From the NCBI GenBank assembly GCA_030849465.1, contig JARVLF010000016.1, forward strand, positions 434,001-498,000: DNA of 64,000 bases. The letters are read 5' to 3'. The position numbers and the translations under genes are program-made. The notes beneath the pieces are model-generated. The model was not told where the DNA came from, searched no databases, and saw only the letters and a program-made list of their open reading frames with translations. The DNA is from Moesziomyces globuligerus. Lineage: Eukaryota; Basidiomycota; Ustilaginomycetes; Ustilaginales; Ustilaginaceae. This document shows, one piece after another, positions 9,544 to 19,454 of this stretch (the first letter of the stretch is position 1; every line of letters begins with the position of its first letter).

Positions 9544-10596
9544 TGCGGTTATGGGGAGGTGCGCCTCGGATTGGATATCACGCGCTCGGTCGTCGGGTCA
9601 TGAGAGAGCAGGCAGATCGACCGAGCAGAGAAGAAGCAAGCGGCGTGCGTCTGTACTTGCGGATGTACGGCTGGGTAGATCAAGCGGCTGCGTCGGCCAT
9701 CCGAGAGGTGAGGAAAAGGGCAAGGGCGCCTGCAAGCGCTGCAGCACTTGTTGCGAGGGATTCGCGTAGTGTCGTAGGAGGGATGGATGTGAAAAGGGGA
9801 CGAGCAAAGGGGGAGGATGGTTGTGGTGGTTGCTGTACACAGGACTGCAGAAGGGAGCCGCGGGAAGCGCCTCGAGAATGGCCGAGGCGGGTGCGAGTCG
9901 ATGTGAGTTGGCGTCGGTGCGTTGCCAGGCGGGCGAGCCGAGCGAGCCGAGTCCAAGTGCTGCTGCTGCTGCTGCTGCTGCTGCTTTTCCTGCAACCGCG
10001 TCCGAGTGTGGTCCCCCCTTTTTCCGCGCTTTCCCTTGCCCGTTGGCTGGCCGAGCCTACAGTACTGCAACGCCCTAAAGAGCCAAGGCTCTCACCAAGG
10101 CTCTCGAGGCCCTAACGCCGATTGGCGTCAACAGCACCCACTGCACAGCACGACTTTCAAAAGCCAAAAAACCACTAAAAAAAAAGCCAAAAAGCCCAAA
10201 TCCAAACCGACATCCGCCCCTTTCTCCCACCGAGGCCTGAGCGGGAAAAAAGGGGGAGAAAGGCAAAGGCCACGCGCCCTGGTCTCGCTCGACGCGATGC
10301 GCCCGTGACGGCTCGAAGCGGTCGCCAGCAAGATCCCCATTTTTTTCTCTCTCTCTTCGATGCAGTAGAAGCTGTGTCATCACGCGTTGCCAGCCGCCCC
10401 TCGCCCAGGACCCTGCACCGCGTCTGACAGCTGCAGCCGCGCTCACCTCAACATCCAAACGCGCCGCCGTGCCTACGTTCCAAATCGGCTTGTCGAATCG
10501 GCGATTGGACCCGGCGCACTGGCGCTCCAAAAAAAGTGATTTCTTCCTGCGCATCCGTTCCAGGGTCCACCTCCACCACCGTCGCTCTCTCCAACC
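9544..10596. promoter_or_regulatory. Divergent intergenic/promoter region, Tea4-like / DBR1
   Basis: These 1053 nt between two divergent start codons must contain both promoters. A TGC trinucleotide tract sits at 9958-9984 and short A-runs at about 10170-10190. Pyrimidine-rich sequence (about 10340-10360 and 10560-10595) precedes the DBR1 start. Overlapping ORFs are present but none has domain content. Confidence 0.5.
9958..9984. repeat. (TGC)9 microsatellite
   Basis: Nine uninterrupted TGC triplets lie in the divergent intergenic region. Overlapping ORFs read it as poly-Ala, poly-Cys, poly-Leu or poly-Gln depending on frame and strand, which explains several spurious ORFs here. Confidence 0.9.
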
Positions 10597-12153
10597 ATGA
10601 AGCTCGCCATCCAGGGCTGCAGTCACGGAGAGCTCGACGCGATCTATGCGTCGGTGCTGCGCATCGAGCGAGAGCGCTCGCTCCACATCGACGCGCTCCT
10701 GCTCTGTGGCGACTTCCAGGCGGTGCGCAATCCCGCCGACCTGCATGCGCTCGCCGTCCCGCAAAAGTACCTCCAGCTCGGCGACTTCCACGCCTACTAC
10801 GCCGGCCACAAGCTCGCGCCCGTCTTGACGCTCGTCATCGGCGGCAACCACGAGGCGAGCAACTACATGCACGAGCTCTACCACGGCGGCTGGCTCGCGC
10901 CCAACATCTACTTCCTCGGCGCTGCCGGCGCGGTCGAGCTCAACGGTCTGCTCATCGCAGGCATCTCGGGCATCTACAAGTCGCACGACTACACGCTCGG
11001 AAGGTACGAGAAGCTGCCCTACAACGCGGGCTCCATTCGCAGCTGCTACCACACGCGCGAGTTCGACGTGCGTAGGCTCAGCGCCTTGGCCGACGACGCG
11101 GTGGATGTGGTCATGAGCCACGACTGGCCCAACACCATCGAGCAGTGGGGCGACGTCGAGACGCTCGTCAAGAAGAAGCCCTTCTTCAAGCACGAGATCG
11201 AAACACACACGCTCGGCTCGCCGCCGTTGATGCAGCTGCTTCAACAGCTCAAACCCGCCTTTTGGTTCAGCGCACATCTCCACGTCAGGTTCGCCGCCAT
11301 CTACCCGCACAACCCGCCCTCGACCAGCACAGATCCCGCCACGCCAGCCAATCCAGAGGCGCTCGACATCGATCTCGACTTTGACGCCGACGAGTCCTCT
11401 GGAGATGCCGCGCCTCCGGCCGCCGCACCAGCAGAAGAGGAGCAAGGCGTAGAGGGAAAGCAGAGCGTGACCCGATTTCTGGCGCTGCACAAGTGTCTGG
11501 AGCACACGCCGTTTCTGCAGGTCATCGACCATCCGTCGCCGCTCGATGCCGAGCTCGAGCAGCGCAAGGCGGCGACGAACCTTGCGCAGCGCGTGCTGCC
11601 GTCGCTGCGGTTCAGTCGGCGCTGGCTGGCCATCACGCGGGCGTTCCACCCGCTGCTGTCGCTGCAGCACCATCAGCCTCGCCTGCCCGAGGCCGGGGAT
11701 GCGGACATGGCGCGTCGCATCGAGCACGAACTGCGCTGGATCGACGAGCGTCTGTCGCAGCGTCCGAAGCGTAAGCTCGACGGAGCCGATCCGACGTTTC
11801 ACGATCCACTCGACATTTCGCGCGTTCAGCACTTTGTCCGCACCGCTCCACCACTCGACCAACCAGGTGGAGCAGAGACTAGACCACCGCCGTGGTATAC
11901 CAATCCACAGACCGAACAGTTCTGTGCGCTTGTCGGACTCGAAAACAAGATCAATCCTGCCCCCTTCCACCACCCCCCCGCGTTCCAACCACCCGCTACA
12001 GACCGCGACGCCGATGACGACGCTGGCGCAGATCCCAACGCGCTCTCGATCGACATGGACGACTTTGACGAGCCGTCGGCGTCGCAGGACGGCGTGCTCA
12101 GGTTGGACGATCACGACGAGCTGCATGCGCGCTGGAAGGAAGGCACAGGCTAA
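10597..12153 (+). CDS. DBR1: RNA lariat debranching enzyme
   Basis: 518 residues. This is a calcineurin-type metallophosphoesterase that hydrolyses the 2'-5' bond of excised intron lariats in the nucleus. Metal-site residues are in place: C8 and H10 in GCSHG, D39 in CGDFQAVRN, N84/H85 in GGNHEASNYM, a His in SHDWP, and two His in SAHLHVRF. The C8-H10-D39-N84-H85 numbering equals that of characterised Dbr1 enzymes, which supports the chosen start. The conserved SGIYKSHDY segment is present, and a C-terminal DBR1 domain follows an acidic insert at about 260-290. It converges with the mitochondrial-protein gene 72 nt downstream. No sign of damage. Confidence 0.95.
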   Translation: MKLAIQGCSHGELDAIYASVLRIERERSLHIDALLLCGDFQAVRNPADLHALAVPQKYLQLGDFHAYYAGHKLAPVLTLVIGGNHEASNYMHELYHGGWLAPNIYFLGAAGAVELNGLLIAGISGIYKSHDYTLGRYEKLPYNAGSIRSCYHTREFDVRRLSALADDAVDVVMSHDWPNTIEQWGDVETLVKKKPFFKHEIETHTLGSPPLMQLLQQLKPAFWFSAHLHVRFAAIYPHNPPSTSTDPATPANPEALDIDLDFDADESSGDAAPPAAAPAEEEQGVEGKQSVTRFLALHKCLEHTPFLQVIDHPSPLDAELEQRKAATNLAQRVLPSLRFSRRWLAITRAFHPLLSLQHHQPRLPEAGDADMARRIEHELRWIDERLSQRPKRKLDGADPTFHDPLDISRVQHFVRTAPPLDQPGGAETRPPPWYTNPQTEQFCALVGLENKINPAPFHHPPAFQPPATDRDADDDAGADPNALSIDMDDFDEPSASQDGVLRLDDHDELHARWKEGTG

Positions 12154-12225
12154 GCACATCCCAAAATCTTTCTGCGATCTATGATTCCTGGCAGTGTGCC
12201 ATTTTGTGCGCCAAGGAGTGTGCTG

Positions 12226-13554
12226 CTAGGGCTGGGCAAGAGGGCGTTTCGAGTCGTAGGTCTGGAGGCGGGGTTCGATGTCACGGATGAGCGTGTTGCT
12301 CTCCTCGGGAGCGATGGTGTCCATGTAGGTATACAGCGTCCTGACCGGATCGATCTGGGCTCCGGAGGGAGTCTTGAAACCGTCGGTGCCACGCATCGCG
12401 ACGTAGGTGAGCGTAGCCACCAGGTTCTGGTAGAGACGAACGCTGCGTTTGTGGACGAGCGTATTGTGCTCGGTGAGGTAGGCCTGAGGGGCCGGGTTGG
12501 TGAGTGCCTCTTGAGCAGCGACGGTGAGGAGCGAGACGAGCTGGTCGGTGCGTTGGAAGACCTTGGTGAGCAGAGGATTGGTGCATGTGGAGCGGTTCGA
12601 GGTGAGTCGGAAGGCGCGAATGTAGGCCCACGGAAGGTACGAGAGGAGCAGAGCATCGTACGTCTTGATGCCGGGACGCAAGGTCTGGGCGAGGGTGGTG
12701 AGCATCGTCATGCGGTCCAGCAGAGCCACCTGCGCACGCGCAAACTCCATGTCGAGCTCGTGCTGCTTCGAGATCACCTGCGCCTTGCCCTCTTCGCCCT
12801 CCTCGGCCTTTGCTTGGACCATGCCGAACAGGTCCTCCACGTGCTCGGGCGTTCCGGGCAGCTGAGCACTGGCCAGGATCTCGTCCCGGTTCCGCAGCTC
12901 CAGCTTCCGCGCCAGCGCAGACTGCAGCAGGTAGAGCGACTCGAGATCGTACTCGAGCCCGTACACGTACCGGTCCAGGAACGCATTGAGCGCCAGCTCG
13001 GGCAGACGGATCTTGGCCGCGCGCGCGGCGAGACGCCGACCCGACTCGAGTCCCAGGCTTCCCACTCGGTCGCGGTAGAGCTTGGCAATGTCCAGCAGCT
13101 GGTCCACCTCGTCCTTGGTCGCCACGGCACCCGCGAGCGCGCGCCAGCGTGACAGGCTCGGCTTCCGGCCCGAATCCAGCACCTCCCACTCCAGACTCGC
13201 CCGGTAGTCTTCCAGGGCCTTGACTAGCTCGACGCGCGAACCCTCGGATGCCGCCGACGCCGAGGCTGCAGAGGATGATGCGACGCCCGAGTCCGAGACG
13301 CTGCCAAACAGATCATCCTCCTCGATCGCAAACGAGTCCTCGTCATGCTCGGCGCCAAAGTCCTCGTCCACAGCGAGCGTCTTCTTGACCTTCTTCTTGA
13401 GTGTGCGGCTGGACGAGCTGAATGCCTGCGCCGATGCGAGCTGGGCGGCAGGGGCCGTGGCGGCGGTGGGAAGCATGGGTCGAGCCATGGCGCGCGAGGC
13501 AGGCGCGCGCACGGCGGTCCGCAGCAACGCTCGTGCCAGCGTGTGTGAGCGCAT
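12226..13554 (-). CDS. Predicted mitochondrial protein of unknown function
   Basis: 442 residues from the ATG at 13554. The frame is open 67 codons further upstream, but that part reads like leader sequence, while this start gives a clear mitochondrial presequence: Arg-rich, no acidic residues for about 50 positions, ending with SSSSRTLKKKVKK. The mature part begins with an acidic Ser/Ala-rich linker and is then mainly helical, with repeated short helices (for example ARAAKIRLPELALNAFLDRY) that could be PPR/TPR-like. I do not recognise the family; a mitochondrial gene-expression factor or ribosome-associated protein is a guess only. The gene is open throughout and keeps the local high-GC codon use, so it is probably real. 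Confidence 0.7.
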   Translation of the reverse strand: MRSHTLARALLRTAVRAPASRAMARPMLPTAATAPAAQLASAQAFSSSSRTLKKKVKKTLAVDEDFGAEHDEDSFAIEEDDLFGSVSDSGVASSSAASASAASEGSRVELVKALEDYRASLEWEVLDSGRKPSLSRWRALAGAVATKDEVDQLLDIAKLYRDRVGSLGLESGRRLAARAAKIRLPELALNAFLDRYVYGLEYDLESLYLLQSALARKLELRNRDEILASAQLPGTPEHVEDLFGMVQAKAEEGEEGKAQVISKQHELDMEFARAQVALLDRMTMLTTLAQTLRPGIKTYDALLLSYLPWAYIRAFRLTSNRSTCTNPLLTKVFQRTDQLVSLLTVAAQEALTNPAPQAYLTEHNTLVHKRSVRLYQNLVATLTYVAMRGTDGFKTPSGAQIDPVRTLYTYMDTIAPEESNTLIRDIEPRLQTYDSKRPLAQP

Positions 13555-14017
13555 GTTGAAGATTAGAGCGAGGTGGTGGAGTGTGCGCCGACACCGTACA
13601 CAGTCGAGCAGCGAGTGAGATGGTGTAGGCAGGTCCGGAGGGTTAGCAAAGCTGCTGGCGTTGGAAGAAATGGTCCAGTCGAAGCTGCTGCCGCGCCCCG
13701 AGAAAATCACTTCCACACCCAGCCGATATCCTCTCTGCCCTGCGACTTCCGACAAATCGCAGCCAAAATCACGTGGGCTGTTCTAATTGCCCATCTCTCT
13801 CCCGATTTGTAGCCACCCGATCCGATTCAGCTCCAACGCCTTTCCGCATCTCTTCACACTCACGGCTGTGACGCTCGGCTTTTTGCAGGACGATTCCATG
13901 GATGACGAGAACAAGCGATGTGGAGTGGATGGTAGACATACAGAGGAGAGAGAGGAACTAGGAGGCGGCGCTGAAAACGAATTACGGGGATGTGATGCTG
14001 TGTAAAAGGGACCTAGA
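13555..14017. other. Spacer between mitochondrial-protein gene and GSY1
   Basis: These 463 nt hold the 5' region of the minus-strand mitochondrial-protein gene and the 3' region of GSY1. I see no gene or repeat in it. Confidence 0.5.
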
Positions 14018-16243
14018 CTAGACACCGTTGGGCGCGTGGTTGCTGAGCGCGGCGTCGGCGCGGTCGAGGTCGGCGCTCGAGAGGAACTTGCCGCCGCCGA
14101 GCCCGGGCGTCGAGGCGCCGCTCATGCTGCCGACCGAGGTGCCGCGGTTGCGCGACTTGATGACGAGCGGGAAGCGGTACGCCTCCTCCTCGTCGTCCGA
14201 GCCGTGCTGGCTCATGGTCTTCCAGAACTGCTGGTGGCCCTTGTAGTCGGCCGTCGTCAGGCCCTGGAGCTCCTCGGTCAGCGTGCCGAACTCGCCGGGT
14301 GTCCTGGCGCCGGCGCCCGAGGGGCTGCCGGGCATCGAGAGCGGCGGCGGCATCTTGCCGTCGAGGTGGATGTCGTCAAAGTAGCTCTCGATGGTGTCGT
14401 GCTCCTCGAACGAGTCCGGGTAGGCGCGGCGCAGCGCCAGCTGCCTCGCCTTGGCGTATTCGAGGCCAAGGCGCTTCCAGTCGAGCAGCTCCGAGAGGCG
14501 CTCGGTGCGGTTGCGCTGGTTGATGCGCTGGCGGCGCGTCTTCTGGCTGAACTGGAACATCTGCTCGGTGAGCTGGTTGACCGAGTCCTCGACGCTCTTC
14601 ATGCGCCTGTCGACAATGTAGATGCCGTAGTCCTCGCCGCGCTCGATGGTGTCCTCCATGAAGCAGCCGAAGCCGGAGAGGTTGGTGGTGATCGAGGGCA
14701 CGCCCATCACCGTGCACTCGGCGGGCGTGTAGCCCCACGGCTCGTAGTACGAGGGGAAGACACCCAGGTGGCAGCCACGCACAAACTCCTCGTAGTCGAG
14801 GCCGAGGATCGGGTTGTTGGCGTTGAGGAACTCGGGGTGGAAGATGACCTTGACGCGGTCGCTGGTGCGGTTGAAGAGCTGGACGCGGCGGATCTGGTTG
14901 AGGATCGGGTCGTTGTCGTCGTCCTGCATGTTGTGCGTCACGACGGGCGGGAGCGAGTTGCGCTTGAGCGCAAAGATGCGCTTCTTGAGCGCGATCTTGT
15001 CCGCGTCGGACAGCAGCGTCGCTGGGTCGATGACGTCGCTGCCCGACTCGCCCTGGTAGCGCGCCATCTTTTCGAAGAGACGCTCGCCGACGCGCGCCTG
15101 GATCTGCTCGACCGTGTCGCGCAGCTGCTTGGTCACCGCCTGGCCCTTGAGCGCCTCGATGGTGTACGAGTTGGTCGCGGCGGGCATGATGACGAAGGCG
15201 ACGACGGTGGTCTTGGAGCCGCTCTTCTGCAGCTTGTAGTTGAGTCGGGCGAGCGACTCGATGAACATGTCGACGCCCTTGTTGCGGTACTCGTATCGCC
15301 CCGCGGTGAAGAAGTAGAGCGTGTTGTCGAGGTCAAAGTCGTAGTGGCCGTAGAAGTGGCCCTTGACAAACTCGTTGATCTTGGCCTTGGAGACGGCGTG
15401 GAGGTTCTGGAACTCGTGCATGGCCGAGAACTTGACGACGTTGAGGCCGTTGGGCAGCACGCCGTCGGGCTTGCGCTTGAGCAGATGCTCGGACTCGTAG
15501 GCGGTGATGTGGCTGACCGTGGTGAAGACGTCGGCGCAGTGGGCGGCGGCGCGCTCGACGCAGTAGCGGTGGTAGATGCCGCGCTTGCCGGCCTCGTGGT
15601 CGACGTCAAAGTACTGGAGGTTGTTGTAGAAGTCGACGCTGCCGGCGCAGAGGTAGCGGCCGAGCAGCGTGGCGTGCGTGGTGAAGATGGTGGTCACGTC
15701 GATGTGGCGCTTCCTGCAGAGCGGGATGGCCAGACCGGCCTGCCACTCGTGGAAGTGCGCAATGATGGCGCGCTTGCGCTCGCGGCTCGAGTATTCGCCG
15801 AGGAACCATGCGACGAGGTAGCCAAAGACGAGCGTCTCGTTGGTCTCGTGGTCGTGCGCCGGGGTGGGGATGCCGGCGAGGTTCCAGAGATCGCCCTTCC
15901 ACTCGTCCATGCGGTGGTACATGCTCGAGGTGTCGAAGAGCAGCACGCGGGGCGCGCGCTCGATGAGCCAGCGGCCGTAGAGGAACTTGACGCCGGCGTC
16001 GCGCATGCTGTCGAGCGTCTCCTTGAGCAGCGGGTCCTCGGGCTCCAGCGCCTCGACCTCCATGGGTGCCGTCTTGTACGAGAGCGGGCCGATGAGCGTG
16101 TAGCGGTCGCCATACTCCTGGTGCGTGACGGGCGCCTTGGTCTTGATGACGGTGTAGATACCTCCGACCTTGTTTGCCACCTCCCAGGCGCACTCGAAGA
16201 GGAGCGGGTTGTGCACGTCTCGCTTGGGGTTCTGTGATGCCAT
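14018..16243 (-). CDS. GSY1: Glycogen [starch] synthase
   Basis: 741 residues, the usual length for a eukaryotic GT3 glycogen synthase, which extends alpha-1,4-glucan chains from UDP-glucose in the cytoplasm. The N-terminal UDP-glucose-binding segment ([20 protein letters not shown]) is intact. The GT3 E-x7-E catalytic motif is at E501 and E509 ([10 protein letters not shown]). The arginine-rich regulatory helix that senses glucose-6-phosphate is visible as [16 protein letters not shown]-terminal Ser/Thr/Pro-rich tail ([12 protein letters not shown], and SGAST near the end) resembles the region where yeast Gsy2 is inhibited by phosphorylation; actual sites are not established here. The start fits family N-termini. 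Confidence 0.96.
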   Translation of the reverse strand: MASQNPKRDVHNPLLFECAWEVANKVGGIYTVIKTKAPVTHQEYGDRYTLIGPLSYKTAPMEVEALEPEDPLLKETLDSMRDAGVKFLYGRWLIERAPRVLLFDTSSMYHRMDEWKGDLWNLAGIPTPAHDHETNETLVFGYLVAWFLGEYSSRERKRAIIAHFHEWQAGLAIPLCRKRHIDVTTIFTTHATLLGRYLCAGSVDFYNNLQYFDVDHEAGKRGIYHRYCVERAAAHCADVFTTVSHITAYESEHLLKRKPDGVLPNGLNVVKFSAMHEFQNLHAVSKAKINEFVKGHFYGHYDFDLDNTLYFFTAGRYEYRNKGVDMFIESLARLNYKLQKSGSKTTVVAFVIMPAATNSYTIEALKGQAVTKQLRDTVEQIQARVGERLFEKMARYQGESGSDVIDPATLLSDADKIALKKRIFALKRNSLPPVVTHNMQDDDNDPILNQIRRVQLFNRTSDRVKVIFHPEFLNANNPILGLDYEEFVRGCHLGVFPSYYEPWGYTPAECTVMGVPSITTNLSGFGCFMEDTIERGEDYGIYIVDRRMKSVEDSVNQLTEQMFQFSQKTRRQRINQRNRTERLSELLDWKRLGLEYAKARQLALRRAYPDSFEEHDTIESYFDDIHLDGKMPPPLSMPGSPSGAGARTPGEFGTLTEELQGLTTADYKGHQQFWKTMSQHGSDDEEEAYRFPLVIKSRNRGTSVGSMSGASTPGLGGGKFLSSADLDRADAALSNHAPNGV

Positions 16244-19044
16244 GGTTGCGGAACGAACGACGGGGTGGGATGACCTGCAAAGACGGAAGGAGAGGAAGGG
16301 GTGGGAAGCAACGGCTACGGCGACGACGGCGAGGGCGGGATGGATATCGGCCAGTCGAAGATGCGCTGCAAGGGTGTGGTGGTAGCAAGAGGGGGAGAGG
16401 AAGGCACAGTGGGAAGGGGATGTCTGGGTTAAGTGGATGTGGGCGGGGGAGGGAAGACGGTCTCAGACAGAGACCCGTGCAGCGATGACGGCTGAATTTG
16501 CGCGTGGAGAGCGCCGAGTGGCGACAGGCAGGCAGGCAGGCAGGCGGGCAGGCGGGCAGGCGGGCAGGCGGACAGGCCGACAGGGCTCGCGGGAATTTGT
16601 TGCGCAAGGATGAGTGGATCAGGCACCTTCGGACCCATCATCCGCCCTGGTTTCAGCAGCCGGCAGTCAGCAGCTTGGCTCGCTCTGCGTCGTGCCCTAC
16701 CCGAGAAACCTGCGCAAAGTTGGGGCTCGTTGCAGCGCCCTACATAGACGGAGGGCTTCCGATGTGCGAAGCTCAACCATCGATGCGAGCTTGCGCCTCC
16801 CGATGAGGCATTTCGGGCCAAGCCGAAGCTGGAACGAATTCGCAAATTGCTTGATGGCTTGCCACTCGAACCTGCCAAGTTTCCGCGGCGCGCGGGGGGG
16901 ATTGGGGCGGCGATGTGCTCTGGTGCGCACGGGCAACGGCGTCAGGGAAGGATGCCAGGGTGGAGGAGCGCGGTCTGGGACAGAGAGCCAATGAGAAGGG
17001 CCCCAAGAGCGACCGGGTTTGAACGCATTCGGCTCTGGCAAGCGGTGGGCCAGGCTGGGCAAGAGGCGCAGCTGCAAACTGCGAGGAAAATCATGCGTCG
17101 TGGAGCTCCTCATTGGAGTCTCCGCTTTGGGAAGCAGCAGATTCGCAGAGCGATGCAGAGCACCGGCAACCACGACGGTCGAGCCAGGCTGCAGCCTCGC
17201 AGCAGCGGAGGAATTCAGTGGGGGAGGGCGCGTGCGCACGCCAATCACAAAGCAAAATTCAAACAGTGCGCCCTGCAGCCACATACGCAGTGGTGCGCAA
17301 CGCTGCTCCAGCGTGGGGGCGAAGGAAATGTAGAATCTCTCTGCCTCAATCGATCTTCGGGGCGCCGCAGCCTGCAGCTTGCCCGCACGCCCGTGTTTCG
17401 GTCATCTGGGCTGCGGATTCCTTCCTGCCTGGGTGGCGATGGAATTAGACTCTCTCAGGGCCTCGTCAATCCCCCAGCCTTGAGGCTCTCTCCCACCCTG
17501 GGCCTCACACGCGACGCGGTACTGAACCCTTCGCTGTGTGATCGCTTGCGATTTCGAAACCCAGCTTGGTCGACAAATCTCCTCTGTGGCGAGAAAGTGA
17601 TATGCCGCGACTCTAATCGATAGCATCGACGGGTGCGAAGGCGGGTGAGACATCCACATATTGCAACGGTAACGGAGGTCGAGGTGCCATCGAGCAACGG
17701 GGTTCGGTCAAGCGTGCCGAAGTTTGACAGGCCGGGGGAAGGGTCGATCCGAGCGCCGCCTTGCGTGCCACAGCGAGCCAGAGCGAGTCGAAATTCCAAG
17801 ACCTAAAATCGATACTGTACCCACGGGGCAAGCGCACTGGAAGGTTTCGAAACCTTGGCCGGGCTCGCTTCGCGTGACGACGGGCGGCGCGGTCTGCCCA
17901 GGTGGGCCAGCCGTTGCTTGCAGCGACTCGAGTGGGGAACCCAAGGCGGATCCAATCAGCTATGCTGTCTCCGCCTGCCGCCCAGCCCAGCTCGCAGCGG
18001 CGCATGCCACTCTGCACTCGCTGCAGACATCAGCGGCAAGGGCCAAGTGAGACTCGTCACGTCTGCAGGCTGAGCCACACCGGCGATTTCCTTCGGAGAG
18101 ATTCAAGCGCTGGACAAGCGACGAGGCTCGAGCTAGCGAGGCCCAATCGGCAGTGCCGACCAACACCGCGCTTCCCCCACTGGCAAGGAGTTACTGTAAC
18201 GCGGATTCGACGATGCAATCAGCCGTCGGGAAAGAGTCTTCCCATGTCCCGATGGACACCTTGGACGTCTGCACTTGTCGAATTCTAACGCTGGCTCCGA
18301 CAGGGACACGCCGTGACGCCGTGGCAGGGATGAAGGTGGCCCTGAGCACGGGGTCAGGCGAGATGTCCGACTTGCCACCTCTCCGATGCTCGACCGAAGC
18401 TGGACCCCAGTCGGTCTGGACACCCCGGCTAAATCTGTTCCGCCACGACATCTCCCCACACGGCAGCTGGGAGCCCGGTGGTAGATGCAAGCAGATCCCT
18501 GAGCTACCTCCAACACAGGCGCTCGAATGGCATGGTCCGCAGGTTAATGAGCATGGATCGACGGATCGGATCCAGCCGAAGGCGAGCAGCAGGCGGCAAG
18601 GTGTAGATCCGACATATCGCAAGTTCGAAACTCGCCCTTGCTCCCCACGCAGGTCCAAATCCGAATCGGATCTCCTCAGAATCCCCGATGTCAAAGCTCC
18701 CGATCCCGCACGCCGAATTTCGGTCTGCTCCGGCTGAGTCTGTGAGTCCTGGCGCGGGTCTCACGCGACCCTGCCTCGAGACCCGTGCTGTGGCCGTGCT
18801 TACCCCGCATTTCGGCTGCACCTTTTTTTTTGTTGGGACGCCTCCACGGCGCAGCTCCGAGCTGACGTGTTGCGCCTCGGAGAAGCACACGGACCAGCCT
18901 CGATACCTGCTTATCTACATCGCCACTCCCGTCGATACCTCTCTTTCGACTCACCACCATATCCTGCTAGGCTCAACTCTGCAAAGACTTTACAGCATTA
19001 CGGACAAAAGATCTGCTTCATTGGTGCATCCGATCAAGCCCAGC
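16244..19044. other. Long gene-free region upstream of GSY1
   Basis: About 2.8 kb without a supportable gene. The first few hundred bases are the GSY1 promoter/leader (minus strand) and include a GGCA-type repeat. ORFs of 100-260 codons occur on both strands around 16850-18740 but overlap one another, are Arg/Cys/Trp-rich, show no domain and lack the codon bias of neighbouring genes. From about 18780 a poly-T run and pyrimidine-rich sequence look like a plus-strand promoter/leader for the small ORF at 19045. No tRNA with good A and B boxes was recognised. Confidence 0.45.
16524..16581. repeat. GGCA/GGCG tetranucleotide repeat
   Basis: A run of CAGG/CGGG tetranucleotides, about 14 units with CAGG first and then alternating CGGG-CAGG, lies upstream of GSY1. 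It is a simple repeat likely to vary in length between strains. Confidence 0.85.
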
Positions 19045-19206
19045 ATGCAGCCCATCCTGACACGCCAGCGCACGCTCTTCGCCGCCTCGGCCGCGTTCGT
19101 CGTCGCCTCCATCTCGGTTCTCTCCGCACGCAGGAGCGCCCATGTCGCTAGCCGTTCCGCTGGCGGCCGCATCGTCTGCCCCGAGCGAAGCGGCGGCGGC
19201 ATCTAA
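19045..19206 (+). CDS. Possible 53-aa single-pass membrane protein
   Basis: A short ORF with context CAGC-ATG is preceded by pyrimidine-rich sequence that looks like a fungal 5' leader. The peptide starts with MQPILTRQRT, has one hydrophobic segment of about 18 residues (LFAASAAFVVASISVLSA) and then an Arg-rich tail (RRSAH). This layout is common in small mitochondrial inner-membrane or ER proteins. I recognise no family, and chance cannot be excluded at this length. A further intron that changes the C-terminus is possible. Its 3' end is 248 nt from the convergent POL2 stop. Confidence 0.35.
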   Translation: MQPILTRQRTLFAASAAFVVASISVLSARRSAHVASRSAGGRIVCPERSGGGI

Positions 19207-19454
19207 CCACCTCGCCCACACGTACACTCTTCTCTCAAGAACACCGGCCACCGCTCCAAGCTTTGTTTCTCACCGCAAGTCCAGGTCCCTCTCGTCACCC
19301 CACTCAGCACCTTTGCAAGATCATTGTCTCTTCCGCGCCCTTCGCCTCTCTGCGCTGTAAACTACGCCTCGCTCCGTCTCCACGCAACTGAATCTAATAC
19401 TCTAATTGAATTGCAAATGCCTTTCTCCCAAGGTCGTGCTGGGATGTGTCGAAT

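Noticed and set aside
10075..12159. 694-codon minus-strand ORF over DBR1
   Set aside because: Shadow of DBR1 (aligned register) extended into the divergent intergenic region; DBR1 has all catalytic residues.
16847..18737. Several 100-260-codon ORFs on both strands
   Set aside because: Mutually overlapping, Trp/Cys/Arg-rich, no domains and no codon bias like neighbouring genes.
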